From the NCBI GenBank assembly GCA_964484765.1, contig CAZAGI010000005.1:103395-167394 (forward strand): DNA of 64,000 nucleotides, given 5' to 3'. A model generated the notes under the pieces. It made no database searches. It was not told the origin of the DNA and saw only the letters and a list, made by a program, of their open reading frames with translations. Position numbers and translations under genes: made by a program. Shown here one piece after another: positions 52,723 through 61,214 of this stretch. Source of the stretch: DSVQ01 sp964484765. GTDB lineage: Bacteria; Planctomycetota; Planctomycetia; Planctomycetales; Planctomycetaceae. The first letter of the stretch is position 1. The number at the start of each line of letters is the position of its first letter.

Positions 52723-52997
52723 TTTCCCATTCGTCGCACGACTCGCCGCGCGGGCCTTTGCCCCGGCTTCTTGAGTCGGTTCGCGCTGTCGCGCCAGAAT
52801 TCCAATTGCGACTGTAGCGACCCTGCGCTTTCTTCCGATACTTCCGTGTGAACCGCCTGTGGAAGCCTTGACCGTTGTGTCAACGGACTGCTTCTCGACG
52901 TCGGGACAGGGGATGTCCTTGCGCCGGTTCAGTTTGCGGTCGATTCGGGCTTACCGCGGACTCCCATCGAACAAGATCTTTTCGGAGAGCAATGCGA

Positions 52998-53552
52998 ATG
53001 AAGATGTTCAATTGGCTCAAGGGGGCAGCGGTGACTCTGGCAGCACTCGGAACGATGCTGCCCGCACCGCAACTTCAAGCGGCAGAAGCGAAAGCACCGT
53101 TGAAGATCGAACGGACCAACGCCACGGTCCTCGATATCACCATGACCGCGGAAGGCGTATTCGCCGGCCGCGTGGTTGACCACACGGGTACGCCCGTCGC
53201 CGGTGCGGAAGTCGTGATCAGCCAAGGCAATCAACACGTTGCTAAGGCGATCTGCGATGAACGCGGTGCCTTTGCCGTCAGCGGACTCCGCGGCGGTGTC
53301 TATGAAGTCGCCAGCGGAAAGACGACCGGCAGCTTCCGCATCTGGACGGAATCGGCCGCTCCGGAATCCGCCAAAGAACAAGCCCTGGTCATTCTGGGCC
53401 AGAACGGCACCCGCGGTGCCATCGGTGGAATGGGCGGCGGAGCGATTCTCCTCGGTGCCGCCCTCGTCGCCTCGGTGATTATTTCCGCCGTTTCTCTCAA
53501 CCGGTTGAATGACCTGCAAGAAGATGTGAATCAGATTCCGAAGTCCCCGTAA
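52998..53552 (+). CDS. Exported paralog 2
   Basis: Same architecture as the genes on both sides: MKMFNWLKGAAVTLAALGTM signal peptide, beta domain with FAGRVVDHTGTPVAGAEVVI and GAFAVSGLRGGVYEVASG, transmembrane helix LGAALVASVIISAVSL and tail LQEDVNQIPKSP. I place the start at ATG 52998, which aligns with the MK.. starts of the other two; ATG 52992 and 53004 are also in frame. It lies 390 bp after paralog 1, so it should have its own promoter, but none is clear. Amino-acid identity with the neighbours looks around 50% by eye, which suggests old duplications. Confidence 0.72.
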   Translation: MKMFNWLKGAAVTLAALGTMLPAPQLQAAEAKAPLKIERTNATVLDITMTAEGVFAGRVVDHTGTPVAGAEVVISQGNQHVAKAICDERGAFAVSGLRGGVYEVASGKTTGSFRIWTESAAPESAKEQALVILGQNGTRGAIGGMGGGAILLGAALVASVIISAVSLNRLNDLQEDVNQIPKSP

Positions 53553-53967
53553 TCCACACGGGACCATGATCGATCACGACTCGACCGATCGCCCGGCGGT
53601 GAGATACCAGTCTTGCAGCCGGGCGAAGTCGTTTTCCGCACTCGGCCTTGGCCGGCCGGCAAACTCAACCCCTCTTTCGCGATAGGCAAGAGTCGGCCGA
53701 ACCCACCCTGTTTCTGATTCTTCTGATTTCACCTGGAATTCTGCCGGGTCCGATACTGCCCGAAGGACAGACTGTGTCGCGCCGCCATCGAGAGCTTCTC
53801 GAAGGGTTGCGATTCCGTCGTACGGGTGTTCGTTTCTCCTCCTCCGCCGAAACGCCACTCGTCACGACAGAATTGTGACATTTCGAGACCACTTGGTGTC
53901 AGCCGCACTGCAGCGGAAGGGACAGGGGGTCTCTCCGGGATTCGAAGGATGCGGTCAGGAGTATTGG
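53553..53967. other. Intergenic region between paralogs 2 and 3
   Basis: 415 bp. TCGCCCGGC (53589-53597) pairs with GCCGGGCGA (53618-53626), followed by GTCGTTTT, a probable terminator of paralog 2. A minus-strand open frame across 53574-53858 is listed separately as doubtful. No clear promoter for paralog 3 was found. Confidence 0.5.
53574..53858 (-). CDS. Doubtful small protein (94 aa)
   Basis: Reads MAFRRRRRNEHPYDGIATLR with a GTG start at 53858, then a plausible helical sequence (ALDGGATQSVLRAVSDPAEF, PSAENDFARLQDWYLTAG). It overlaps the predicted terminator hairpin of paralog 2 and has no upstream RBS; an AGGAGGAG lies inside the frame rather than before it. Composition is the only support. 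It may be chance in a high-GC region. Confidence 0.28.
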   Translation of the reverse strand: MAFRRRRRNEHPYDGIATLREALDGGATQSVLRAVSDPAEFQVKSEESETGWVRPTLAYRERGVEFAGRPRPSAENDFARLQDWYLTAGRSVES

Positions 53968-54528
53968 ATGAAACTCACGAACCTCGTGAAAGGCGCTGTG
54001 GTGACGCTGGCTGCCTTGGGCGTGCTGATGCCCCAGGGACAAGTTGCGGCTGCCACGGGCCTGAAGACCATCAAGGCTGTGAAGACGGTCGAAGCGTCGG
54101 TTGCCGACGTTGCGCTCGCCAACGGCGCCTTGGTTGGTCGCGTTGTTGATCACACCGGCGCGGCGCTGACTTCGAAAGAAGTCGTCGTCCGTCAGGGCAA
54201 GCACGAAGTCGCCAAGGTGATGACGGACAAGTCCGGCACCTTCGCGGTTTCCAACCTCAAGGGTGGTCTGTATGAAGTCACCGCCGGCACGTCCTCCGGG
54301 ACGTTCCGCGTGTGGACCGAATCAGCCGCTCCGCAATCGGCTGGCGAACAAGCTCTGCTCGTGGTCGGCGAAAGCGCCACCCGTGGCAATGGCTTCGGCG
54401 CGCTGATGGGCGACGGCACCCTCGTGCTCACCGCTGCGGTCATCGCTTCGGTGATCATTTCGGGCATCGCCATCAACAAGCTGAATAATCTGCAGGACGA
54501 TGTGGACCAGATTCCGAAGTCGCCGTAA
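53968..54528 (+). CDS. Exported paralog 3
   Basis: Third member: MKLTNLVKGAVVTLAALGVL signal peptide, beta domain with LVGRVVDHTGAALTSKEVVV and GTFAVSNLKGGLYEVTAG, transmembrane helix LTAAVIASVIISGIAI, tail LQDDVDQIPKSP identical to paralog 1. ATG 53968 is the aligned start; the frame opens at 53875. A hairpin follows the stop. The three genes keep length (184-186 aa) and both ends, while the middle diverges. Confidence 0.72.
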   Translation: MKLTNLVKGAVVTLAALGVLMPQGQVAAATGLKTIKAVKTVEASVADVALANGALVGRVVDHTGAALTSKEVVVRQGKHEVAKVMTDKSGTFAVSNLKGGLYEVTAGTSSGTFRVWTESAAPQSAGEQALLVVGESATRGNGFGALMGDGTLVLTAAVIASVIISGIAINKLNNLQDDVDQIPKSP

Positions 54529-54561
54529 GCGATTCAGGCTGTGCCCGCTCACCGATCGTTC

Positions 54562-54600
54562 AACGCCCGCTGTCACTCGTCCGAGTTGGCAGCGGGTGTT
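54562..54600 (+). terminator. Hairpin after paralog 3
   Basis: AACGCCCGCTG at 54562-54572 pairs with CAGCGGGTGTT at 54590-54600 with one G-U, enclosing a smaller CTCG/CGAG stem. T-richness after it is low. Confidence 0.55.
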
Positions 54601-54720
54601 GTTCATTGTGGGATGGAGCGCGGCGGTCGTGGGCTGGTGCAGGGCTGGACGATGTCCGCGCCGCAAGAGTACGCTGCTGCGATTCCAGGAGCGCGGCGGC
54701 TCATGGCAGGAGAAACCGGA

Positions 54721-55575
54721 ATGCTCACGCACCTCGTCTGGACACGCGCCCTGTTTCTGGCAGCGGGTGTGTGGATTCTCACAACCACCGTCACTGCTGG
54801 TGAACCGCGTGTCGGCCCGGCTCGTGGCAGCTTGGTGATTGTCGGCGGAGGCCGCACGCCAAAATCCATCGTCGAAGAATTCATCCAGCTGGCCGGCGGT
54901 GTTGATCAGCCAATGGTGATCATTCCCACAGCCTTGGAGGGCGAAGACTGGGGCCAGGACTATCTCGAGCGATGCTTTCTGCGCAAAATCGGCTTCAAAA
55001 ATGTCACTGTGCTGCACACCCGCGACCCGCTCGTCGCCGACACCGATGAGTTCCTCGCACCATTGACCGAAGCCCGCGGCGTGTGGTTCGACGGCGGACG
55101 CCAGTGGCGGCTCGCCGACAGTTACCTCGGCACACGAACTGAGAGCGAATTGCACGCGCTGCTCAGCCGCGATGGCGTCATCGGCGGGAGTTCCGCGGGG
55201 GCAACCATTCAAGGGTCTTACCTCGTTCGCGGCGCTCCGGAAGGAAACCAGACGATGATGGCCCCCGGTCACGAAATGGGCTTTGGCTTTCTCCGCAATT
55301 GCGCGATCGATCAGCACGTCGTGGCTCGCGAGCGGCAATTCGACCTTTACCCGGTGATCCAGCGATTCCCGCATCTGCTGGCCTTCGGCATTGATGAAGG
55401 CACAGCGCTCGTTGTGCAGAGTGATCGCGCCCGCGTGGTCGGCAACAGTGTCGTCCTCGTGCATAACGGCGACGAACCGCCGGACGATCCCGATCTGCCG
55501 TATCTCACTTTGCAACCCGGTGATTCGTTCGATTTGGCCGTTCGGAAACGATTACCGAAAAGCGCCGTGCCGTAA
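54721..55575 (+). CDS. Exported cyanophycinase-like serine peptidase
   Basis: A family S51 (cyanophycinase/dipeptidase E-like) enzyme that hydrolyses cyanophycin to Asp-Arg dipeptides in known members. A signal peptide (MLTHLVWTRALFLAAGVWIL) precedes LVIVGGGRTP, the loop FDGGRQWRLADSY, the nucleophile GGSSAGATIQG (Ser158), DQHVVARERQFDL and GIDEGTALVV. ATG 54721 has AGGAG upstream. Length 284 is normal after the signal. No cyanophycin synthetase is in the window, so it may degrade cyanophycin or related peptides from outside the cell. Confidence 0.87.
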   Translation: MLTHLVWTRALFLAAGVWILTTTVTAGEPRVGPARGSLVIVGGGRTPKSIVEEFIQLAGGVDQPMVIIPTALEGEDWGQDYLERCFLRKIGFKNVTVLHTRDPLVADTDEFLAPLTEARGVWFDGGRQWRLADSYLGTRTESELHALLSRDGVIGGSSAGATIQGSYLVRGAPEGNQTMMAPGHEMGFGFLRNCAIDQHVVARERQFDLYPVIQRFPHLLAFGIDEGTALVVQSDRARVVGNSVVLVHNGDEPPDDPDLPYLTLQPGDSFDLAVRKRLPKSAVP

Positions 55576-55629
55576 CGGAGTGCGATGGCGACGAGGCGCG
55601 CGAATCTTGTTTCACGAGAATGCTGCCGC

Positions 55630-56301
55630 TCACCAGGTGACCGGTGTCGCCGTCGGTGAGCGGGCGGGTGGTTCGTCCGGTGTCTTTGCGGCCGAAACGA
55701 CGCGGTCGGTCTCGGGGATCGATTGCGGATTCAACCCCGCCAATCGCAAAAAATTGGTGAGCAGCTGGTGGCCGAACTCCGTCAACACAGATTCGGGATG
55801 AAACTGTAACCCGTACAACCGATAGTGCTGATGCTCAAGCGCCATGGGGACACCGTCTTCGGTCCACGCGGTGACCACCAGCTCTACGGGTAGCGTGGCT
55901 TCATCGACCACCAGGGAATGATAGCGCGTGGCACGAAAGGGATTCGTCACGCCGGCGAAGAGGGCCGTGCCAGCATGCCGAACCCACGATGTCCGGCCGT
56001 GCACAGGCTCAGCCGCGCGGACGACCTTCCCGCCACAGGCCGCAGCGAGCGACTGATGTCCAAGGCACACGCCTAGCATGGGGATCGCGGGACCCAGTTG
56101 CCGCAGCAATTCCACCGAAATTCCGGCTTCGTTCGGACTGCAAGGCCCCGGGGAGATCACGACTGCCGAAGGTGCCATGTCGCGGACGTCGTTCACGCTC
56201 ATGGCGTCATTTCGGACCACGCGCGTTTCGCACCCCAACTCGCACAGGTAGCGCGCGAGATTGAACACGAAGCTGTCGTAGTTGTCAATCAGCAGGATCA
56301 T
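55630..56301 (-). CDS. pabA: Glutamine amidotransferase subunit (PabA/TrpG)
   Basis: Supplies ammonia from glutamine to the chorismate-using partner. The class I amidotransferase triad is present: Cys79 in LGVCLGHQSLAAACGG, and the His-Glu pair in LYGLQFHPESV. MILLIDNYDSFVFNLARYL is the PabA/TrpG start; the frame to 56346 is discarded. It lies 61 bp after pabB and is last in the minus-strand operon, which favours the pABA role over anthranilate. A Pro/Ala-rich C-terminal tail is extra. Confidence 0.9.
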   Translation of the reverse strand: MILLIDNYDSFVFNLARYLCELGCETRVVRNDAMSVNDVRDMAPSAVVISPGPCSPNEAGISVELLRQLGPAIPMLGVCLGHQSLAAACGGKVVRAAEPVHGRTSWVRHAGTALFAGVTNPFRATRYHSLVVDEATLPVELVVTAWTEDGVPMALEHQHYRLYGLQFHPESVLTEFGHQLLTNFLRLAGLNPQSIPETDRVVSAAKTPDEPPARSPTATPVTW

Positions 56302-56362
56302 GGGTGCGGATGGAAGCGACTTATTAACGGTGTGCCATGGAACCAAAGGCTGCTTCAGGCTG

Positions 56363-57796
56363 CTACGTGTTCGTCAACGCCCGCAGCATGCCCGCGGCTT
56401 TGTGCCACGTTTCGGCATACTCGGCGGCGGGATCGGATTGGGCCACAATGCCCCCGCCGACACTGCATTGTAGCCAGCCGTGCCGCATGACGAACGTGCG
56501 GATCAGCAAATTGCTATCGGCCTGCTGCGGGGTCGTCGCGTAGAACAAGCTGCCGGTGTACGGACCACGTGCAGTCGGTTCGAGTTCAGCAATGATTTCC
56601 ATCGCGCGGACTTTCGGAGCCCCGCTGATGGAACCACCGGGAAAGCTGGCCGCGAACAGATCCCACACGGTGAGTCCCGGCCGCAACGTGCCGCAAACTT
56701 CCGACACCAGATGCTGCACGGTGGCATACGTTTCCACTTCGCACAGCAACGGCACGCGCACGCTTCCCGGCTGACAGACACGCGAAAGATCATTCCGCAG
56801 CAGATCGACAATCATCACGTTTTCAGCCTGATCTTTCTCGCTTTCCCGGAGTTCGTCCTTGGAAAAGAGATCCGCTTCGGGCGCAGCATTCCTTCGTCGA
56901 GTCCCTTTGATGGGCCGCGTCACCACTTGACCATGCTCGACATGCAGGAACCGTTCGGGTGAGGCACTGATGATCGCCCAGTCGTCGTGCAGAAAGAGTC
57001 CCGCAAACGGCGCGGGATTCAATCGGCGCAAGCGCTCATACAGCGCAACTGGCCCACACGGTGCCGGTGACAATAACCGTTGTGAAAGATTCGTCTGAAA
57101 AATGTCACCGGCGTGGACGTAATCGATAATCCGACGCAGGGCCCGCAGATACTCTTCGGGCGTAAAATTACTCCAGACGGCGGGAACTTCCGATACGGCA
57201 TGTCGCGCCGCCAGCAGGGAAAGTGAGCGCGTCGGCTGGGGGATTACCTCGGTGAATGTCGGTGGTTGCATCAGTCGCGCGGTGACCTGTTCCATTCGCC
57301 GCTGTGCGGCTGCGTGACAGTCGGCATCGCTGACCACTCCGGAACTCGGCCAGGTTTGCACAATGACCCACGCGCGGCGTTGGTGGTGATCCCACGCTAA
57401 AACCCAGTCATATCGGCCTGCGGCCAGGACTGGTAACTGGAATTCATCGATCCCGGCAGTGGGGACGCGCTCCCACGAGCGGCCTAACTCATACCCCATC
57501 ATGCCGGCAACGCCGCCTTGAAACGGTGGCAAAGCCGGTACAGGTTCGATGGGAAACTGCTCCAACGCCATTCGCAACGGAGCAAACGGGTCGCTGCCAT
57601 ACGTCGGTGATGCCTGGGAAAAAAACTCCGACGGATCGGCAGTCAGGAACGAATACCGCCCCCGCGGCGACGACGTCGCGGCGCTGTCCAGCAGCAACAA
57701 TCCAGGCCAATCCGCAAAGGAGCGCACCGCCGTCATCACGTCCGGGATCTGCGGCAGTTCAACAACCAACGGCGGTAGCGGATTCACGTCGGGCAT
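56363..57796 (-). CDS. pabB: Aminodeoxychorismate synthase component I
   Basis: Converts chorismate to 4-amino-4-deoxychorismate, the first step to pABA. The chorismate-binding domain shows FAGLFLHDDWAIISASPERFL, VVTRPIKGTRRR (PIKGT is typical of PabB, where TrpE has PIAGT), ENVMIVDLLRNDLSRVCQPGSVRVP, FPGGSISGAPKVRAMEII and GGGIVAQSDPAAEYAET. Full length at 477 residues. It starts 15 bp after the DHPS-like gene stops, in one operon with pabA and the pterin genes. Confidence 0.93.
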   Translation of the reverse strand: MPDVNPLPPLVVELPQIPDVMTAVRSFADWPGLLLLDSAATSSPRGRYSFLTADPSEFFSQASPTYGSDPFAPLRMALEQFPIEPVPALPPFQGGVAGMMGYELGRSWERVPTAGIDEFQLPVLAAGRYDWVLAWDHHQRRAWVIVQTWPSSGVVSDADCHAAAQRRMEQVTARLMQPPTFTEVIPQPTRSLSLLAARHAVSEVPAVWSNFTPEEYLRALRRIIDYVHAGDIFQTNLSQRLLSPAPCGPVALYERLRRLNPAPFAGLFLHDDWAIISASPERFLHVEHGQVVTRPIKGTRRRNAAPEADLFSKDELRESEKDQAENVMIVDLLRNDLSRVCQPGSVRVPLLCEVETYATVQHLVSEVCGTLRPGLTVWDLFAASFPGGSISGAPKVRAMEIIAELEPTARGPYTGSLFYATTPQQADSNLLIRTFVMRHGWLQCSVGGGIVAQSDPAAEYAETWHKAAGMLRALTNT

Positions 57797-57811
57797 GACT
57801 TCGAGAGAATT

Positions 57812-59218
57812 TCAGGAACGCTCTTCTTTCGGCTGCGCGCCATGGCTTTTGCGGCGCGCGATCGCGCTTTGTTCGTCCACGGTCAGGAAGCCCCAGCGCA
57901 GCGCTTCATCTTGTCGATATTGTTTTCCGAGCGTCAACGCCGTCCGCGCTTTCATCAATTCCACACCGAGATAAAACGCATGTTCGGCGGTGAGCGTCCC
58001 CACAGCGGCGATCATGCGATCAAAGACTTCGTAGGGATCGCTGCCGTGCCAGTAACCGTCACGATTGAGCAGATGAACTTCCCCGCGCTCGGCGAAGATG
58101 CGGAAGTTGGGATCGGTGATGCGTTGATGCAGTTCCTTCAATCCGGCTGCGCCGAGTTCGTAGACCCGTGGATCGCGCAGCAGGACCAGATCGCCGTGCA
58201 GATGTTTCGGCAAGGTGCGCTGCTCGATGGCGTAGTGCACCAGCCGTCGCGCCATATCGAACTCTTTCACCGCAGTTTGACACCAGTTGATGACCGATGT
58301 TGTGAGGATGCTGCCGATGCGGAGTTCTTCGCAGAGCGCGGCGAGCAAGAAATTCACGCCTGCGCTATCGACTTCGGAAAGTTCCGTCACGTTGCCGATG
58401 CCCATCATGATGGCGACATCGGGGTATTCTGCACGCACGCGGTAATAACGCGCCAACGACGCCGCGAATCCGAAGCCGATCGGTTCGAGAATCGGGTCCC
58501 AGCGGACGGAGCGACCGGCCGATTGAAACGCGGCGGCCGTTGTTGAAAGCGTTGCGATATCTTCGGTGTTGTCGGGGATGATCACAAAATCTGCAGGAAT
58601 AGCGGTTTGCCAGGCGAGATACGGAGCTTGTCCGCTCAGCACCAGTTCGGCTCCTGCCGAGACGGCGGCTTCCACTTCTGCACGCTCGAAGCTGTCGATC
58701 GAAACGCGTAACCCTTCGCGCCTCAATGCCACGACCGCTTCACCCACACCGCTCCAGGTTTCGCCGGGGATGTTGCCGACATCAATGACATCGGCCCCTT
58801 GATTTCGCAACCGCGAGGCTTCGTGCAGAAGTTGTGCGAGGCTCAAACGCGGCGCGTGGTTGATCTCGGCAATGATCTCGATGCTGAACGTGTCGAGGGA
58901 AGGCGCGGGCTTGCGTTGCCGTCCGAAAAACTCGGGAAGATCTCGGAGATCTTTAGGACCACGCTCGACAGGCACACCCCATTCCGCTTCCAGCAACGAG
59001 AGGTCGCCGCCACACCACCCCGGCACGATGATACGATCAATCCCGGCGGGAACGGTCAATTTCCGGCGGACCCAGTCGGCATGCATCAGGGCGGCAACCG
59101 TGATGGGCAGGACCGCGATTTCGAAGTCCAGATCGGGATCGCGTCCCCAAGTGTCCAGAAGCGAGCGCAAGCTCGGCTCTGCGAGACGCCCGGTCACCAG
59201 AAGTGATCGTGATGTCAC
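57812..59218 (-). CDS. Dihydropteroate-synthase-like pterin protein (DUF6513 type)
   Basis: A pterin-binding TIM-barrel protein related to DHPS, of the kind (TIGR00284/DUF6513) found with tetrahydromethanopterin genes in methanogens, methylotrophs and planctomycetes. An N-terminal domain (VTGRLAEPSLRSLLDTW, AALMHADWVRRKL) precedes the pterin barrel: IIAEINHAPRL, GADVIDVGNIPGETWSG, LRVSIDSFERAEVEAA, ELVLSGQ, PADFVIIPDN, WDPILEPIGFGF. A C-terminal domain of about 120 residues follows. GTG 59218 overlaps the SDR stop by 4 bp. It probably joins a pterin to a pABA-derived arylamine in a C1-carrier pathway, but the exact reaction is not settled. Confidence 0.82.
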   Translation of the reverse strand: MTSRSLLVTGRLAEPSLRSLLDTWGRDPDLDFEIAVLPITVAALMHADWVRRKLTVPAGIDRIIVPGWCGGDLSLLEAEWGVPVERGPKDLRDLPEFFGRQRKPAPSLDTFSIEIIAEINHAPRLSLAQLLHEASRLRNQGADVIDVGNIPGETWSGVGEAVVALRREGLRVSIDSFERAEVEAAVSAGAELVLSGQAPYLAWQTAIPADFVIIPDNTEDIATLSTTAAAFQSAGRSVRWDPILEPIGFGFAASLARYYRVRAEYPDVAIMMGIGNVTELSEVDSAGVNFLLAALCEELRIGSILTTSVINWCQTAVKEFDMARRLVHYAIEQRTLPKHLHGDLVLLRDPRVYELGAAGLKELHQRITDPNFRIFAERGEVHLLNRDGYWHGSDPYEVFDRMIAAVGTLTAEHAFYLGVELMKARTALTLGKQYRQDEALRWGFLTVDEQSAIARRKSHGAQPKEERS

Positions 59219-59979
59219 CGAACAGCCCCACCATTGGCGTTGATCACCTGACCGGTGATGAAGTTCGCCTCGTCGCTCAGGAGGAATCGGGCCAGCTTGG
59301 CGATATCTTCGGGGCGCCCCCATCGTTTCAGCGGTGTTTCCCGCAACACGCGCGCCTGCCAATCGTCGCTAGCCGTTTCACCCCAACTGGTTTTGATCCA
59401 ACCCGGGGCAATGCAATTGACGCGCACCTGCGGGGCCAGGCTGACCGCAAGGGAACGCGTAAAGCCCATGATCGCATTTTTCGTGGCGGCGAAGAGTTCG
59501 CCACTGTCGCCTTCCATTCCCCGATCGGCCTGGTCCCAGCCGATCGTGAGAACCGTGCCAGAACCACGGGCCCGCATGCGGATTCCGACATCCTTTGTCG
59601 CGAGCATGGTCCCCGCGAGGTCGACGCTCAGGAGGGCGGCGAGCTTTTCTGCATAGCCCCACGTTGCAGCGCCTTTGGTAAGAATGTCTGCGCCGGCGTT
59701 ATGCACCCATGCGTCGATTCCGCGCGTTTCATCCCACAGTTTCGCGACAAACGGAATGATCGACGCCTGTTCCCTAAAATTGCATTGGCATGCAACCGCA
59801 GAGACGCCTGTTTTGCGTGCATCGGCGGCGACGTTTTCAGCATGCGATTGCGAATGGGCATAGTGAACGACCACATTCGCCCCCGCACGCGCAATTTCCT
59901 CGACGATGGCACGCCCTATGCCGGTTGAGCCACCCGTAACGACGATCCAGCGATGCGACAAATCAGCAAAGTTTGACAT
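59215..59979 (-). CDS. SDR-family protein with altered active site
   Basis: A Rossmann-fold short-chain dehydrogenase. NAD(P)-binding TGGSTGIGRA (15-24) and NNAG-like VHNAG (92-96) are present. The catalytic tetrad is altered: the Asn position is Asp120 (SVDLAG), the Ser position is Gly/Trp (TIGWDQ, 145-150) and the Tyr of YxxxK is Phe163 (ELFAATKNA, codon TTC) while Lys167 remains. Normal SDRs have Asn-Ser-Tyr-Lys. The C-terminus RVNCIAPGWIKT and GQVINANGG is normal. It is the first gene of the pterin/pABA operon, so a pterin substrate is likely. Confidence 0.85.
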   Translation of the reverse strand: MSNFADLSHRWIVVTGGSTGIGRAIVEEIARAGANVVVHYAHSQSHAENVAADARKTGVSAVACQCNFREQASIIPFVAKLWDETRGIDAWVHNAGADILTKGAATWGYAEKLAALLSVDLAGTMLATKDVGIRMRARGSGTVLTIGWDQADRGMEGDSGELFAATKNAIMGFTRSLAVSLAPQVRVNCIAPGWIKTSWGETASDDWQARVLRETPLKRWGRPEDIAKLARFLLSDEANFITGQVINANGGAVR

Positions 59980-60066
59980 GATCACCGTCTTTAGCGCCAA
60001 CAGTCGCCGCCGTTCGGGCGTTACTAACGGCTGAGTTGTCTTGCTTATCGGTCGAGAGCACCCTCA

Positions 60067-60534
60067 TCATAGCGAAGCATTTCGAGGGGGCTGTGGGGCC
60101 AAATCGTCGAATATATTAACGAATTCTGTAATTCCTGTGACGATTTCGATTTGCCCGACTAGGTAGTTGACTGGTCGGCACACGACGACCATAATGGGGA
60201 GCGTGATCTCGGAAGAAAGGTCCCGGGCCGATTGTGTTCGGGGTATCTTAGCAATGATTCGACATTTCTCGATTATCTCATCTGTGTTCGCCGCCGCTCC
60301 GGCTCGACAACCCATCGCGACTATTGGAACGCCAACATAATTGATTGATCCGTGATCGGATCGAGGCGATTTGTTCGGGGAAACCTGACCCAAATTCGCC
60401 GAAGGTCTGGGTTCGTTGTGAACAGGCGTTTCGACGACTATCGACTTGCTAACGCCAATGCTCTTCTCCAGAACCGGAGGAGACTGATGAATGTGTGCCC
60501 AGGCCTGGGGACAAATGTTTCCAGGTCTTAACAA
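60067..60534 (-). CDS. Doubtful open frame (155 aa)
   Basis: The second half reads somewhat like protein (GSINYVGVPIVAMGCRAGAA, ARDLSSEITLPIMVVVCRPVNYLVGQIEIVTG), the first half does not. Codon third positions are less G/C-rich than in neighbouring genes and no RBS or promoter is evident. The region has a lower GC content than its surroundings, so it could be a degraded or transferred gene. Equally it may be non-coding. Confidence 0.3.
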   Translation of the reverse strand: MLRPGNICPQAWAHIHQSPPVLEKSIGVSKSIVVETPVHNEPRPSANLGQVSPNKSPRSDHGSINYVGVPIVAMGCRAGAAANTDEIIEKCRIIAKIPRTQSARDLSSEITLPIMVVVCRPVNYLVGQIEIVTGITEFVNIFDDLAPQPPRNASL

Positions 60535-60624
60535 GGATTGTGAGAATTGTCTGATTCAGGACTGGGTGACGATCGCCACGCGGGCGCTCCGCCCCCGGAA
60601 TCACAACCAGAGAGTGAGAGTTCC

Positions 60625-61014
60625 ATGATTGCTAATCTCGCGAAGCCTCCGGAACGTCCGGCCGGCTCGATTCCCGAACTGTCCGACCAGCTGGAAAAAG
60701 ACCTCGTGCAGGTCTTCAAGTTGATGTCGGATGAAACCCGCTTGCGTATTCTGATGTACCTGATGCGCGAGGGTGAGTTGCACGTCACAGCCCTTTGTGA
60801 GCGGCTCGACCAAAGCCAACCGGCGGTCAGCCATCACCTGGCGCTGCTCCGTGTCGCCGGGCTGATTGAAGCGCGCCGCGACGGCAAGCACAACTACTAC
60901 TCGGTCCGCGCGAAGCATTTCCATCGCATCATGGGCGAGCTTTTCAAGAGCATCACCGAAATGGATCAGGCTTCGATTCGCTTCCAGGATTTCATCCTGA
61001 CTCAGGATAAATAA
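60625..61014 (+). CDS. ArsR/SmtB-type winged-helix regulator
   Basis: DNA-binding protein with a winged-helix fold. The core VFKLMSDETRLRILMYLMREGELHVTALCERLDQSQPAVSHHLALLRVAGLIEARRDGKHNYYSVR is a standard ArsR HTH; the metal-binding motif ELCVCD of arsenic or zinc sensors is not present, but LHVTALCE has one Cys. I choose ATG 60625 (GAGAG-type site upstream); the open frame extends to 60547 with a TTG start. A terminator follows at once, so it is a single-gene transcript. Signal and target are unknown. Confidence 0.9.
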   Translation: MIANLAKPPERPAGSIPELSDQLEKDLVQVFKLMSDETRLRILMYLMREGELHVTALCERLDQSQPAVSHHLALLRVAGLIEARRDGKHNYYSVRAKHFHRIMGELFKSITEMDQASIRFQDFILTQDK

Positions 61015-61044
61015 GTGTCATTGCACAGATGACTGACGCAACGA

Positions 61045-61076
61045 GCCCCCGGTTGCCCGCAACCGAGGGCTTTTTT
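61045..61076 (+). terminator. Intrinsic terminator of the ArsR gene
   Basis: GCCCCCGGTTG (61045-61055) pairs with CAACCGAGGGC (61060-61070) with one mismatch, followed by TTTTTT at 61071-61076. It separates the regulator from carA. Confidence 0.85.
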
Positions 61077-61214
61077 CATTCTCAATTGTGCACACCGTTG
61101 GGCTTCAGGAAAGACACGGCATGTACGCGGTCTCTTCATTTCCGCGTCTCCAACGGATATAAATAGAGCGTTTCAATCCCGCAAATTGTATCCTCCTAGC
61201 GGAACCCGTTGAGC

